The translations under genes and the position numbers were made by a program. A stretch of 64,000 bases of DNA, taken from positions 29,964,163 to 30,028,162 of the forward strand of contig NC_134510.1 in NCBI RefSeq assembly GCF_027942865.1. Reading direction: 5' to 3'. The notes beneath the pieces are model-generated. The model searched no databases and was not told the DNA's origin. It saw nothing but the letters and a program-made list of their open reading frames with translations. The stretch comes from Odontesthes bonariensis. Taxonomy: Eukaryota; Chordata; Actinopteri; Atheriniformes; Atherinopsidae. Of the stretch, positions 37,783 to 50,556 are shown piece by piece. The stretch's first letter is position 1; the number at the start of each line of letters is the position of its first letter.

Positions 37783-37880
37783 ATATCAGCCCTGCCTCTC
37801 ACCCATTGACTGCTGGGATAGGCTCCAGCCCCCCCGCGACCCGACCGACGGCGGTAAAGAAAATGGATGGATGGATAGAT
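37783..37880 (-). repeat. Fragment of the same dispersed repeat, opposite orientation
   Basis: The reverse complement shows ATCCATCCATCCATTTTCTT, then CGGTCGGGTCGCGGGGGGGC and TGGAGCCTATCCCAGCAGTC, which matches the 5' part of the 374-bp repeat at 38.5 kb. Only about 100 bp is preserved. Confidence 0.7.
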
Positions 37881-38500
37881 ACTGTATATCAGTGTGTTTT
37901 TGTCTTCCCAAACAGGGGTATTTCACACATTCGCACCAAAGCAATTTGCCAGTTGACTCAAATGGAAATAGGTGTTGGGTCTGTGCAGGGAGCATCACAT
38001 TTATTCAGTCTGTTTTTTTTCCACATGTACAAAGAGAAAGCAGTGCACTCTACGCTTGGATTCCTCACATTATCAATACCAGTTATCCACACAGGCCTTG
38101 TTCAACCAATAGATTTCAATTGTAGTGAAATAATCAATGAGTTATCATGTAAAATTTCATACTCTGCTTGCTCTTGTTGAGTTTAACTAAGGTCCAGGGA
38201 ACTTAACACATTATCGTAACTTATTGAGATGAAAAGGATTGCATCCGACTGCTGGTGTCTAACTTCATGGTCCAGAACGAAATACCTTTACCTGCCGCTG
38301 TGTTATGAATAAGTTTGTTGTCTGAGTTTTTTTTTTTTTTTAATTAAAGCTTCACGTTTATTGGTCTTTGCATCTTTCTTTCTAAAAAGTAAGGAAAATA
38401 TAAAACAAATAGAAATCCAAAGCCGGGATAGTTGTTCATTCTATTTGTCTTTGACCTGAAAAGTCTTTTGGTGCTTAGTAGAGGAAGATTGATTCAAACC

Positions 38501-38874
38501 ATCCATCCATTTTCTATACCGCTGAATCCGTCAGTCGGGTCGCGGGGGGGCTGGAGCCTATCCCAGCAGTCAATGGGTACACCCTGCCTCTCACGTGGTC
38601 CATCTGTGTGGTCCATCGCAGGGCCACACAGAGACAAACAACCATGCACGCTCACACTCACTCCTAAGGACAATTTAGAGATGCCAATTAACTTAACATG
38701 CATGATTTTTTGGACAGTGGGAGGAAGCCGGAATACCCAGAGAGAACCCATGAATACATGGGGAGAACATGCAAACTCCACACAGAAAGGCCCCAGCTGG
38801 GAGTTGAACCTGGAACCTTCTTACTGTTTCTTACTGTGAGGCGACGGTGCTAACCACCACACCACCGTGCAGCC
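38501..38874 (+). mobile_element. Teleost-type dispersed repeat, 374 bp, with 11-bp target duplication
   Basis: Starts with ATCCATCCATTTTCTATACC and ends CACCACCGTGCAGCC. It includes the phrases GGCTGGAGCCTATCCCAGC, GGACAGTGGGAGGAAGCCGG and GGGGAGAACATGCAAACTCC, which I recognise as a very common fish interspersed repeat. It is flanked by the exact 11-mer TGATTCAAACC (38,490-38,500 and 38,875-38,885), which shows an insertion with a target duplication of a length typical of retroposition. It has no intact ORF. Two fragments of the same family occur elsewhere in this window. Confidence 0.75.
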
Positions 38875-39352
38875 TGATTCAAACCAGTCGAGAATAAATA
38901 CATTAGAGGTACAGCTGGCCACCCTGAGGAAACATTTTGGGAAAATCCAAATGCCGTTTCCATTCTTCCTTTTCTGATCAGTAAGAAGAGGACCAGCCAG
39001 CCCCTATATATAAAACATGCTCTGATAGGAGAGACGCTCGTTCATTGAACACAGCAAAATTGCAGTATTATTTTCAGTATTTTGAAATTTAAAGCAAGAT
39101 CCTCGTTAAGTCCTTGAATTAAAAATACTTTTAAAAAGAGGATTCTAAAATAATTTTACTCATTTAGTTCAATGACAACCCATCATACAAGTACTGCATG
39201 AGGTGTTATACGAGTCTTTATTTCAAGGTTCACACACAATGCCATGAAGTTGCAGGCAGCACAAACTACAGCTAATGATAATTAGATAATAATAAATAAA
39301 ATGTTTTCATTCAAACTTGACAAAACACACATTTTTTAAAAAAGGATTGAAT

Positions 39353-39358
39353 TTTATT
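39353..39358 (-). terminator. rhbdl2: Candidate polyadenylation signal of rhbdl2
   Basis: AATAAA on the minus strand about 930 bases past the rhbdl2 stop, in an AT-rich stretch. It would make 39,353-40,285 the 3' UTR. Other A-rich hexamers nearby make the choice uncertain. Confidence 0.25.
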
Positions 39359-40285
39359 AAAAAAAATTTATGTGGAAATGCAAAAAAAAAGTAAGAACCG
39401 TCTCTGTTTTGTCTTTGCTCTCAAGTTTCATTTTAATCTTCCCTAACAAGTCATAACATCTTCAACTGTGATCTGTTGCTGATGCCTCTTGTCACATGAC
39501 ATAGTATTCTAATATTGATACATTACAGAAAATTTACAATCTACAAGACCATAACTTATCTTTTCATATTTAAGAGTGTTTCTACATTAAGACTGATTCT
39601 TGTGTGATATAAAAACCAGTGCAAACAATGATCATCAAGTTACAAAAGATGGTGCATCCACAAGCTGGTTTACATCTCAGTGACCCTGTTGTGTAATTGT
39701 CATGTCCTGTTTACAGGATGCAGCTGAAGAAGAAACGAGGCATGCAGCTAAGGAGATACAGCTGATGGTAAAACAGCTTTTGGGGCGTAAAAAAAAATAA
39801 AATAAAAAAGAGAAGAAAAGTGCACAAACATGCATTCAATTAATTCCTTTTTTTTAAATCTGATATGATTTTTTTTTTTTTAAATGTGACACAGGTTTAA
39901 ATATAATATGTGTTGAAGAATTCAGTATGTTTAAGGCAGTTTTCAACAATACTGGATGTCAGTGAGGGTTGTTGCTGATTTAGTGGAGGACTTGCAACAA
40001 CATGGATAAGAGGCGAGTAAATCCGTTAATGATCTTAGCATTATTTCCTGACAAAAAGGCACCTTTTCTTAGCATAAATTCTCTGCAATGCTACACAAAA
40101 AAACAGCAGAAGGGTCCATTTCACATGAATTCGCTACTTAAAAGTCTAAAACAAGAAAACTCTGACTGATATAAAAAACGAACCGTGAGTTCGATATTCA
40201 CAAAGTCCCTGAAAAGCAACTTTGCCCTGAATTGCATCAGTAAAACCCAGCTTCCTGAGAGGCGCGAGGTGGCAGCTTTAGGGTG

Positions 40286-43200
40286 CTATGATGCTGGAGA
40301 AATGAAGATGTTGAAGAGCACAGCAAAGAGAAAGAAGACTAGGAAACCCACGATGCAAATCCAGAAGCGGGGGTCTTTGAGCAGCTTCTTGTTGTAGTCG
40401 CTGAAGAAGACGTAGCCGACAGTCATCCCGGCCACGATTCCTCCAAAATGAGCCACAAATGACACCTGAAAAGGACACACGGTGGTGTCAAGTTCTTTCA
40501 TTTAGTCATCGGACCGCACTGAAATGTGACCCAAAAAACTGGTGGGACCAGTGTGTAATGGTTAAAAGAGATTATGAAAGGAGGAAGAGGGGGGAGGATG
40601 ACTGGGTGGGGGAGGGGATAAGGAATCAAATTTCCAGACGGTTAAACAATATTTGTCAAACAAGAAAAGCTCAACATCAAGTTAGTGAGAAAAATAGAAG
40701 CTTTATGTGGGTAGAAAGCCAACAGTCTTCAGTATGAGGCAGAACAGAGAGGCGTGTATCGGCATGAACAGTCGAGTCCCAGCAAGAGCTACTGATCTAG
40801 CCTGTAACCACAAGCAAACACAGCCAGCCCATCACCAAAGACACTCGGTGTGGGCGAGGTCACTGGAATTAGTGGAGTCACTCTTGTGGGCCTTTTCGTG
40901 CCTGGGGAGGTTTAGAGAGACCCAGTTTGTTTTCTCTGCTCTGCAGAGGAAGCAGCAAATTACCTGCAAACCCTCGTTCTGATTTACGAATCTTCTGTAG
41001 AAGGCAAATCCAAAATCTGTGCCGACTGGAAACAGAAAAGTGTGTTCAAGATAATGGTTGTTAAAATTGGCTTAGTTCTTAGACATTATAAATGATGACC
41101 TTAAATGATCCAGGCATAGTTAGACAAAACAATTAGCCTGGGAAAGCAGGTGCAAGATTCACACACACACATTTTTTGGCTTATCCAGAGAATATGACAA
41201 AGCATGTTGAACCTACTCCTGTCCAATCATACTCAGTCGAGTGTGAGTCCAACCTATAATGAGTCATATAAATACAAAATGTACCCGGAAATCGGGGCTC
41301 GGTCTGACGGATTTCCGGCGAGAGGTCTATCGTACCGGGTCCAGCGCTGATATACTTCACTTGTGACCACCAATAAATACTTTATTTAACTTGAGATTCC
41401 TCCGGCTTGTTCTTGAGCTTCCAATGAAAGAACGAGCTAACATGGTGCTAAAAGTGATGACCGCAGTTCTAAAAACAACAAAGGAGTGAAAACACAAAGC
41501 AGAACCCACCGATGAGCACGATGGCGAGGATTCGAAACACTCCGAGGAGAGGAACCATCTCTCGGAAATTCTGTGAAAAGACATAAATATTTCTTCTTAA
41601 CCAGCACAATAAAGTACAACATAAAGGTAAAGGTGAGGTTAAAGTACGAGGTATTTAAACACAAAAAGGGGCAGGCGGTCAGCACAGTGGCTCAGAAACA
41701 CATAAATAACAAATCTTCAATATATTGATCTAAAAAAAAAAGGTATTGACAATAAACTGGACCACCCACACAGGAAGTGTAGCTTTTAGTGTAAATTCTG
41801 TGTAGTGTTCAGATAAAATCAATAGTGGCGCTTTCACTCCAAAAGGTCAGTTGGAGTTAGGACAAAGGTCAAAACTAGTTTAATCTTTTAATCTATAAAA
41901 TACGAGCCAGCTGCAAAAAAAAAAGTTGTGATTCTAAAAATGCAATATTTTACAAATTAGTTCAACATTTCATGAACAGTTTAATTTTTTTTTAAAATTC
42001 AATGTTAACATTGGTCTTCTGTAGTTTTGAAAGTTTATCTGTGTCCCATTCTTTCTTGGTGTGGGATTTTAGTTGTTCAGCGGTTTGAGAGATCCCTCCA
42101 AAGCCTGAACATGTCTGTCAGCATTTTGATGGTTGCCTTCACAGATGTGCAGGTTGTCACATGATCTATTACACCCCCATACCATCACATAGCAAACAGA
42201 ATAGTCCTTTTCCTCTTTAGCATGGAGGACACAATGCAAATTCACGTATCGATTCACCAGACCACAACACAGTTCACAGCTCCACTTCGTCTCTGTACAC
42301 GTTTTCAGCCTCGTCCCATTTGAGATTTCTCTGGATTCTCACCATTAAACAAATTAGATCATCAACACTCTGTAATAAGTTATTGATCGCTTTTCATAGG
42401 TAGTGAAATAAACTGTCAAAGTTTTTACAAGGAAAAAAAAACCTTTATTGGATTCTCTACAGTGAAAAATTTAACCTATGCTACGTACAAAAATGTGTAA
42501 CAATTAGCTACACATTAGTCCCATTTATGCATATTTATTTTTCTCCAGACATGCTTGGATTTCTCCGAATTTAGACATACTGCACAGGCCAAGCCCTCTA
42601 CCACGAGCCCGCCTGCCACAGAGCCAGCGGTCTGCAAGCTCAGCAAGTCCTTCAATTGGAGTTATTTTAGTGTAGAAACAGGGGAAACTTGTGTGCGAGT
42701 CAAACATTCAAAGTTGTGTTGTGAGAAAACCCCACACAGCAGACACTCACTGATGCTTTCCAGGGGAAAGATGAACCCCAGCAGAACGCACCGAGGATAA
42801 ATGGATTAAAGAAACGCTTCTCTATTTCATCATTCTGAATAATCAGCCACTATCTGTGGTGCAAAATGCTGGATTTCACAGTCTGTAGGAAAAAGTCGAG
42901 CTAAAGGAGGCTCTATTTACCATCCAGGAAACACACACAGACTGCGGTATCCACACCAGCTACACAGGTGTTTTTACAGTGAGCCTCACTAAATGCTGTT
43001 AAAAGATGTTAAAACAAGGTTGAAGAGTTTACAAGTAACTCTTTTTATATCTAAAAATGTTACATCTTATTTCACTGCAGAGCTGCATGCACGGATGGAA
43101 GACTCTGTTGAATAAAGCTGTTATCAACTGTGCATTATTGTTGCTGAATCTGATGGCTTTTCAGAACATTAAAAACTGAGGTCATTCCAAAAAAAGAAGA

Positions 43201-46200
43201 CTTTTTGCCGATGTTTGATTCTTATTCATTGTTATCATCTTGTGTTTCTATGTCAGGCGCGTCATTTCCGCCGGGGACGGTGGGGACGCGTCCCCGGCAC
43301 TTTGTCTGACGAGCAGATTTGTCCCCACCACTTTAAAAAAGTAGAGAAAGATGTAACAGACTACTCTGCTTTCCTAAAAACTATCATTTTATATCATGGC
43401 ATTCTCCTAACCAAAGACTATTTGATCCGCTCTGCTTTCACTCTCCTTGTATGAATGCGCTTGCGATCAGCCCCCATTGCTGAATAGCAACTATGTTGAA
43501 TCCGCTCCGCTCCCACACACTGCGCTTGCGGTCTGCAGTCTGTTACAGTGTAACGAGCGATGAAAGACGTCGCTGGTGTTGCAGGTGAAGATTCGTCAGT
43601 GTTTATGATGCATATCAGGCGAGAAAACTTATTTCATAGAGGGGTTGCTGCTCGTTCACTCTTGCCCGTCGTTTCATAGCCTGGCAATGTTTGAAAACTT
43701 TGTCAGGCCAAGGGCTGTTTGTAGCCAGGCTACGTCTCCTGATGCGCTCTTGCTTGGTCGAGGTTTGTCTGAGATTTGTTGGTGTGTCAAGGGCTGTGCA
43801 ATAACCGAAATCGTGTCTTGTACTAAAATGCGGATTTTGAAATACGAATAGGGCCTACTCTTAAGTTTGTCCCAACCCAGGATGTTTCCGACGGCCTAAA
43901 CAAGACCGCGCAGACGGTTTTTAACTTTTAATATGGGGACAATATCGCGTCAATACGCATCATCGAATGCAATGCCTATTATTTATCATGAAACCTCAAT
44001 TCGGAAGTAATGGGCCTAGCTTGTACCCAGCACTTTTCAAACCTTACTCAGGTTTATGGTAATTGTCCCCAGCACTTCTGAAATCAAACTGACACCCATG
44101 TTCTATGTGACTTTTTATGCAGCCGTTTCCTCTCCTCTTGCTACTATAACTTGGTCATTACCCCCCTGCGAAACTAAATAAGGGACTTAAAAGGGATCTT
44201 ATCTTAACTATCTTAACTGGTATTGGAATATATCGGTATCTGCGTAAATCTAAGTTCATGAATCGGAGCAGAAACCCAAAAAAGTGGATCGATACATCTA
44301 TTATGCATTGTCTTGGTACTATTTTCGATTAAATACTGGATTTGAATTAAATGGAAATCATTTCTTCATGTTTTTTAATTGAATTTGGCACAGAGTTTTG
44401 TGGAAATGGTACATTACTGCGGTGATTCATTTAACTGAAAAGGTGTAATCACTGAACAACAGGAGATCTGGTGCAAAATAGTCTCAACCTGAAATACTTC
44501 TCACATATAGTTGAGCCGGTTGTGAACTTACCACCACTGCATTCATGAAGTAGCCTCCGATCAGGGCGTAGACGCCCCCGGACGCCCCCACCAAAGCACT
44601 GAGAGGATCAAAGATGGAACTGGCCAAAGAGCCTGAAGGGGGAAACAGCCAGATGAGTTATCAGTTGGAGGCATCGCTCTAACACAGACAGAAAAAAAGG
44701 ACTTCAAGACAAGTTTAAGTCAGACGTCGGGTTGCCGACAATTTCCGAACACACAGAGCTTATTTACCTGCTGTTGAGAACGAGGTCTGAGAGACAAACG
44801 GAAAAAAAAGTTACTCTCACCTGCAATCACACCGGCCAGGTAAACCATTCCCACTTCAAATCCTTTGTGGACCAGTTCCAAGGGGATGCCCAGCAGCAGC
44901 TGCATCAGCAGGTTCCCAAAAATGTGCTCCACACTAAGAAAGCAGAGGTGGGGATCAAGAACCAGTACACAAATAACACAGGACAAACAAATGTTACTCC
45001 AAAATGAGGAAATAGCGCATTTGCTTGTCTCTGTTCTAAGCTACAAATTGGCAGCGCATGGGACTGATTGAAAACAACCTACAGCGTCAGCCAGTGAGAT
45101 TTTAATACTTTCAGGACGACATAGACGTGCCCTGGCGCAGAAGAGTGAGCTCTATCCAACGACTTTGTTGAACTAAAACAATGAATTCCTTGTTGGTTTT
45201 GGTCTGTTTTCTTCATAGAAGGAAAACTCTGAATATCACCATTCTTAACCTTTAAGAAAATACCCCGGTGGTGTTCTTATGTCAGTGCTTGTGACAGATG
45301 TGACTGCTGTTCCTCTGTGCTCGTGCTTATTTCCTGCGCAGTCACGATGTTTAGTTTTCCTGTGTTTTTGCGGCTTGTGCACTCATCATGTGAGAGGTCT
45401 TGCTCGCCGCTTCACGAACCTTTTGCAGTGTTTTTAACCTTTCCTCAGTAACTTGGGCGATAACTATCTGGCTTCTTAAAGTATTCTAGTATTTTTGGAC
45501 ATAAGCGACCAGAGATATGATTCAGCAGCTCACAGTGATTATGAGTCACTAAACTGAGCTTTACTTCGAAACCACGATGATGGTTTGTGGAGTTTACCCA
45601 CTTTTTTCCACTGACTGAAGCTTTCAATGTGTAGCTGAGGTTTTTAAAAGTCCTGCCCATGCTTACCCGGCGTGGATAAACATGTAGGAAATAAAGCGCC
45701 ATGCTTCATGTCTCTTATCAGGGTTATAGGTCAGGGGGCTGTTCCAGAGGCTTTCATCCAGGGTCACCCACTGCTTCTGAGGCTTCCACACAGCATAGTA
45801 GATAAACACTCCCAGCTACAGAGCAGAAAGGACACAAAAAGTAGACAAAAATGTCAAATAACTTTAATTTAATCAATAAAAAATTGTAGAAAATGTACAG
45901 TACCGAGCAAATGTCTTGAGCCACCCCTCATTTCTTTATTTCGCTTTAAAAGGAGTCAGACTTCTTTTTAAATCTTGTAAAGTGGTCTTGAGCAATAGTT
46001 CGGTTTTCTGAAAGTCTTTCAGAGTTTCTCTTTAAACACTGGCTGCTATTTCAGTCCAGTCTTTGTGCCTGATCGTTTTCAGAAGAATATATATATAGTT
46101 TTTGTTTTGTTTGTTTCTGTTAAAGGCCCTTAAACTATGAATCATTCAACCATAAAAAAAGGCCCATTACTCAAGGGATGAGCCAGTGTTGTGTCAACAC

Positions 46201-48066
46201 ATCTAAACATCACACCAACTTTGAATTGCACGTTGAGGCAGTTTGTTACCAGTCGAATTTGTTTCCATTTCTTCTGTAAAATTTTAACACCAACAGGGTG
46301 ATTTTGGCTGAAAACTTGGCATGGTGTGCAGTCTAAATAAACTGGACAAGTGGAGGACAAAGGAAGGGACAGGCCTAAAAAAAAAAAAACTACTCACAGC
46401 AGATAAACAGTGTCTGAATGTGACTTCCTTGAGAAATAATAAGAAAAAAAATGAAAGAACGGAAGAAAAGGCAGCCAACATCCAAGGAAGAGTTTGGAAT
46501 ATTCTTATTCTATATTATTCAATATTCTCAGAGGGTTCAGACTGTGTTGTAGAATAAAGGTGTTCATATCAAGTATTGATTTTCAGGTATGTTAGAATTG
46601 TACAAACTCTGCTTTTTGCCTTGAATACTGTATATCTAGTACGGCCGCACCTAGTTCCTGTTCCTGTTTTTCTGACAATATATAAAGATATGAGGGTTGG
46701 ATCAAAAACTGTGCCAGGGAAAAGCTAAATCTAAAGCAGCTGGGAAAATAACAGCAGCATGAAGAAATTAGACATACAGATGTTGAGGTTTTCTTAAGCT
46801 GACCCCCCCCACGTGATAACACAGAGCGGCCGTTAGATCAAAATACTGTGCGAGCGTACAGCCGCAGCACACTGAGAAAGAACCAGCTCATCTTCTCCTG
46901 AGAAAAACTCAGCAAATCATAAAAGCATTCACATGCAGCATTCAAATGCAGCATTCAAATGCAGTGACACTGGACGTCTGTGAGCTGCACAGAGAGAGCG
47001 CTTCTCCGACTGTGAACAGGCAAATGCTCAAAGATAAAGTGAAGCAAGAGCCTCCTATAAATTCTTACATTAGCACGGCGCTGAGCGGAAAACTGCATTT
47101 AACAGCAGTTTTACACAAAAATCAAGATTCTGAGGTAAACAGGAAAAAAAGGACGGAAGAAATATTTGATTCCTCCCTCAAGTTGATCTGCAAACACAAA
47201 ACTGTTTGTTCACCTACAGAAAGACGCTTCCACTGCACATAGTTTCCCAGTCAAAGCCCAATCCTAAAAACTTAAAAGTAACAATAAAGCATAAATAACT
47301 CTGTTAACAGCCAAATGAAGCCACAGCACCCATCATTTCTTTACAAAATCACACACTAATCTCATTTTTCCCCCACAAGACGTGCCTCTGGACCCGAATC
47401 TAAAGGTCAAAACACACAGAGGGTTTCTGTTTACACACTCAAGCAAAAGAACCTCCCACCAGTGATGGGGGCCAACTGTACTCAGTCGAATCTAAAGCTT
47501 CCTCTCATGAAAACGACTGTTTTTATTGACATTGCGCCTGCTGTTGGCGGGAGGAGACTAGGCTTGTGTAAGAGACTCTCGGTTAAGAGTTAACAAACAT
47601 TTTCAAATGACTCAGATGGAGCATAGTTGAACCGATGGTCCACCCTGGCTTTCATACCTTGCCCTAAATTTCTGCTCCACTGAATACAATCACAGTAAAT
47701 CTATGCGGTAATAATCAGCAGGCGGCACATATGCCGAAAGCAGGCTGCCTGTTCGGAAATCGGGTCACAGAATCCATATTGTCTGTTCCAGTGCTCCTAC
47801 GCTGTGTGCGTCTTGGACATGCAGGGCAGACCCACCTCTGCGATACTGATGAGGATGATGAAGATGGGGGGCGGGCAGCAGTTGGCACGTTCCAGGTACC
47901 TGCTGCGTGAGACTTCTGGAAGCATCCATCTGGAGACGGACTGCTGGAACTTCTCACAACATCCCATCTTCTTGCCTCCATCCGTCTGCTCCGCATCTCT
48001 CCTTAACCGATTCCCGTCTCTGTCCACCGGGAACGGCTCCTGCTGCTCCAGGTCGATGTCCCCCAT
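40286..48066 (-). CDS. rhbdl2: Rhomboid-like intramembrane serine protease 2, 7 coding exons
   Basis: RHBDL2 cleaves single-pass membrane proteins within the bilayer, mainly at the plasma membrane. Exons on the minus strand: 48066-47836, 45815-45667, 44933-44821, 44632-44532, 41570-41510, 41025-40964 and 40465-40286, joining in frame to 298 aa (human 303). The cytosolic N-terminus (MGDIDLEQQE) leads to WMLPEVSRSRYLERANC, then the first membrane segment. The conserved loop has AWRFISYMFIHAGVEHIFGN. The catalytic GASGGVYAL places the nucleophile at S182, and the dyad histidine is H245 in VAHFGG. The tail KDPRFWICIVGFLVFFLFAV forms the last membrane segment, ending IFISPAS. Both catalytic residues are present, so the protease should be active. 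The ATG at 48066 follows an in-frame GTG and was preferred because it is the first ATG. The long introns carry hAT and Tc1-like insertions. Confidence 0.95.
41985..42350. mobile_element. Degraded DNA-transposon-derived repeat
   Basis: Phrases such as TGCCTTCACAGATGTGCAGG, CACCCCCATACCATCACA, AGTCCTTTTCCTCTTTAGCA and CACCAGACCACAACACAG match, from memory, a widespread fish repeat derived from a DNA transposon. The copy is internally deleted and has no ORF. It is in the rhbdl2 intron between exons 4 and 5, about 900 bp from the hAT element. Confidence 0.45.
43254..44100. mobile_element. Non-autonomous hAT-type DNA transposon, 847 bp, with 8-bp target duplication
   Basis: The element begins CAGGCGCGTCA and its other end, read inward, begins CATGGGTGTCA, giving imperfect terminal inverted repeats of hAT type. 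It is flanked on both sides by the exact 8-mer TTCTATGT (43,246-43,253 and 44,101-44,108), and 8-bp duplications are the hallmark of hAT insertion. The interior is rich in CpG and repeats the phrase GTCCCCA near both ends. It has no transposase ORF, so it is non-autonomous. It sits in the rhbdl2 intron between exons 4 and 5. Confidence 0.8.
45899..46340. mobile_element. Truncated Tc1/mariner-like element remnant
   Basis: After TA, the sequence CAGTACCGAGCAAATGTCTT and then GAGCCACCCCTCATTTCTTT resembles the terminal inverted repeat of a common fish Tc1-like element. The matching inverted end (ending TCGGTACTGTA) is not found downstream, so the copy is truncated, at about 46,340. It carries no transposase ORF. 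It lies in rhbdl2 intron 1, upstream of exon 2. Confidence 0.5.
46935..46964. repeat. 13-bp tandem repeat, just over 2 copies
   Basis: GCAGCATTCAAAT twice in register, followed by GCAG and preceded by a diverged GCATTCACAT, in rhbdl2 intron 1. Confidence 0.75.
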
Positions 48067-48475
48067 CACTGCTGCGGCGGCCCTGCGCAGCGGAGGGCAC
48101 GTTCGGATGAAAATGTGGCGATAGCCACCATGAGGTCATCCTCATTTGTCGGCCAGCAGCAGGTGTGGGTTCATAAGGTTTTAAATAAGGTGGCTGCAAT
48201 GTATTGGCAATTGCATTCTTTATTTGGCGTAATAATTTAAAGCCAAACTTTAAATTTTAAATGGATAATATAAATAAATAGAAGCCACCTGTGATTCAAA
48301 ACAACCCACAGACTACAGACCAAAAAAAAAAAAACTAATTATGAGACAAGAGGCCTCGAGACAGAGATTATATGAAAGACTCCTAAGATCAAACACCTAG
48401 AAGATAGAAACACACTGAGTGAAGGGGGCACAAACAATTCTCATATTTATTCTCTTCTTTATTATGTTCAGTGGC

Positions 48476-48738
48476 AGACTGCTGTCTCAATCCTGCTCCA
48501 CCAACAGACTTAAAAACTCTTTTGTTCCTCTGGCCATCAGGCTGTACAACAGCTCTCAGTGATGGCACTTCTGAATTTCACTGGTCACTTTATATTTTTA
48601 ACTGTTTTTTAAATTCTTAGATTGTTTTTAAAGTGTTTATAATTGTATAATCATTTTTACTGCTTTATTATGTCTGCTACTGGATGCTTGAATTTCCTTC
48701 GGGATCAATAAAGTATCTATCTATCTATCTATCTATCT
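48476..48738 (+). mobile_element. 3' end of a non-LTR retrotransposon with (ATCT)n tail
   Basis: A short open segment encodes STNRLKNSFVPLAIRLYNSS followed by a stop, the C-terminal motif of a fish LINE. It is followed by about 150 bp of 3' UTR ending GAATTTCCTTCGGGATCAAT, then AAAGT and (ATCT)n at 48,715-48,738, the microsatellite tail typical of such elements. It lies between the rhbdl2 leader and first coding exon, on the opposite strand. Confidence 0.7.
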
Positions 48739-50556
48739 TACTCTATCTTACTTTTATGTCTTGTTTTGAGCCCAATTTTGAGATTCTTCCAATTCCAGTT
48801 CCTTCTCTTGGCCCAACCCAGTCTGTCTGATATTCTGACATGTGGGGTAGATGCCAGTGTTAAGTTGGAGGTTAAATTGAAGGGGTCATCTGGCAAAAAA
48901 ACACCACTGCAGAATGGCTAGATGGGCACTAGGACGTCATCTCCATCAGGAGCACTTTATCCCTGCCAAACAGGGATTGAGATGGGCTCTCAGTCATAAT
49001 GTTCAGCACTTTGTAACAATTGTGCATCAGTTTATGGTTATTTCACATCCGTTTGCAGTTATTTTGAGTAACTTTGCTGTAATTGTGCATCTGTTGATTA
49101 TGTTCCATCTCTGTGGTGATTTTGCACACATCAGTAGTCATTTTTGGATCAGTTTATTGTTATTTTAATTTCTTTTGTGGTTGCTTTTACTCTTACAGTG
49201 GTTCTTTAGCATCACTTTCTGGTCATTAACAACCGTTTTATTGTTATTTTGTATATTTTCTGGTAATATTGGTAATGGTAATATTGCATCTCTTTATGGT
49301 ACTTTCTGTGTTACTTTCCTGACATTAACTTCTTTGTGCCACTTTCATCAACTTTCTGACAAAGAAAACATCAGCAATTCTTCTCACAGAGGCTCTGGTG
49401 CATTCAGGCACCCCGAGAGTCCCTGTAATAATCTTTCAATAAAAATAAGCAGAGTCTGAGGGTTCAGGGCTTAGAACCAAGCACAGCTTTAATATAGTTT
49501 ATGTTTGTGGGGGTAACTGGTCATTTTGGGACGTTTTGCACATGATTTAATGTATCAATATCATTTGTTATTTTGATTACTTAGGCATCCAACTATATCT
49601 GGTCATTTTAATAATTATAAAAATAAATTTAGAGTTTCAACACTTTGGTCTTAAAGTACGTTTGTATTCCGATATTCAATTTCTAATGTCGTTATGTCCC
49701 AATTTAACTCAATAGGTTGACAATAAGTTGTCCAGATATAATACAAAGTAAGGTGAAAAAAAAATTCACTGGTTTGTAGAAATGCTCCTCAAACTTGATA
49801 AAAGTCAGTAAAAGAAAGACATTAAGGTGGTGTTGCATGCGCTTTGTTTGATGTTTTTGGCCCATGATTAAACATATCCTTCAGTATGAAGGTCGAAGTG
49901 TAAACCGTGAAACATTCTACTAAACACGACAACAGTGCTTTCACTTTAGAAATCCGGGTTGAGAATCCCCCTTTAATCGTTTCTCCTTCATTGCAGTTAT
50001 AGCACGTTAGGGGCACCGGGGCGCTTCCTGTTTACAGGGCGTTGCTGATGGTAGTTTGTTATTGTGAAGGGTTAGTTGGTTGGTCCAAAAAAACAACATA
50101 CAGTAAAGACTACTTTTCATCGCCAAATTAAATGAGCCTTAAATCTGGCCTGCTCACCTGAACCTTCAACCGGAAGAGTGCTGATGGCGCCAAACGGCAT
50201 AAACACTTATTGATCCTTCCAATCCAAACGGATTAAGACGCAGGTTGAGGTGTATAAATCCACAGGCTGAGCTGCACCTCTCAGACAAACTCTCAATGAC
50301 GTTTTCTTTTTTTCCCTCTCAGAAGCCCTTCATGCTTTCAGACAGCACGCGGAGCCTTCTCCTAACTGACCGTCCCGTGAGAGAAAAAAGCTCTCCGAGA
50401 TAATTATAGCCGCTTTCAGTGCTTTTTCCTGCTTCCTTCCTCAGCACAAACAAACCACCGATGATGCCGCGTCTCCTTCCTCCCAGTTTACGGTTCAGCC
50501 GTTTCCAGACAGTGTGTGGACGTTTTTTCACCGTACAACTTAAAACTGCAGCTTAC
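48739..50556. other. Intronic spacer of rhbdl2 between leader and first coding exon
   Basis: AT-rich. From 48,960 to 49,330 there is a loose repetition of phrases such as TTATTGTTATTTT, GTTATTTCACATC and TTGCACACATCAG, probably a decayed low-order repeat. No exon was recognised. Confidence 0.4.

Larger units (their letters stand above)
36701..39352. other. Spacer between gja9 leader and rhbdl2 3' end
   Basis: AT-rich DNA whose only recognisable content is the 374-bp dispersed repeat, its inverted fragment and homopolymer runs. The ORF beginning at 37,686 reads into the repeat fragment and is not a gene. Confidence 0.5.

Noticed and set aside
37686-38180. 164-aa plus-strand ORF
   Set aside because: Part of it is the inverted dispersed-repeat fragment, there is no recognisable domain, and the composition is non-coding.
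47715-48199. Alternative ORFs over the first rhbdl2 coding exon
   Set aside because: The frame that continues through conserved rhomboid sequence and a GT donor explains this exon; the others are shadows.
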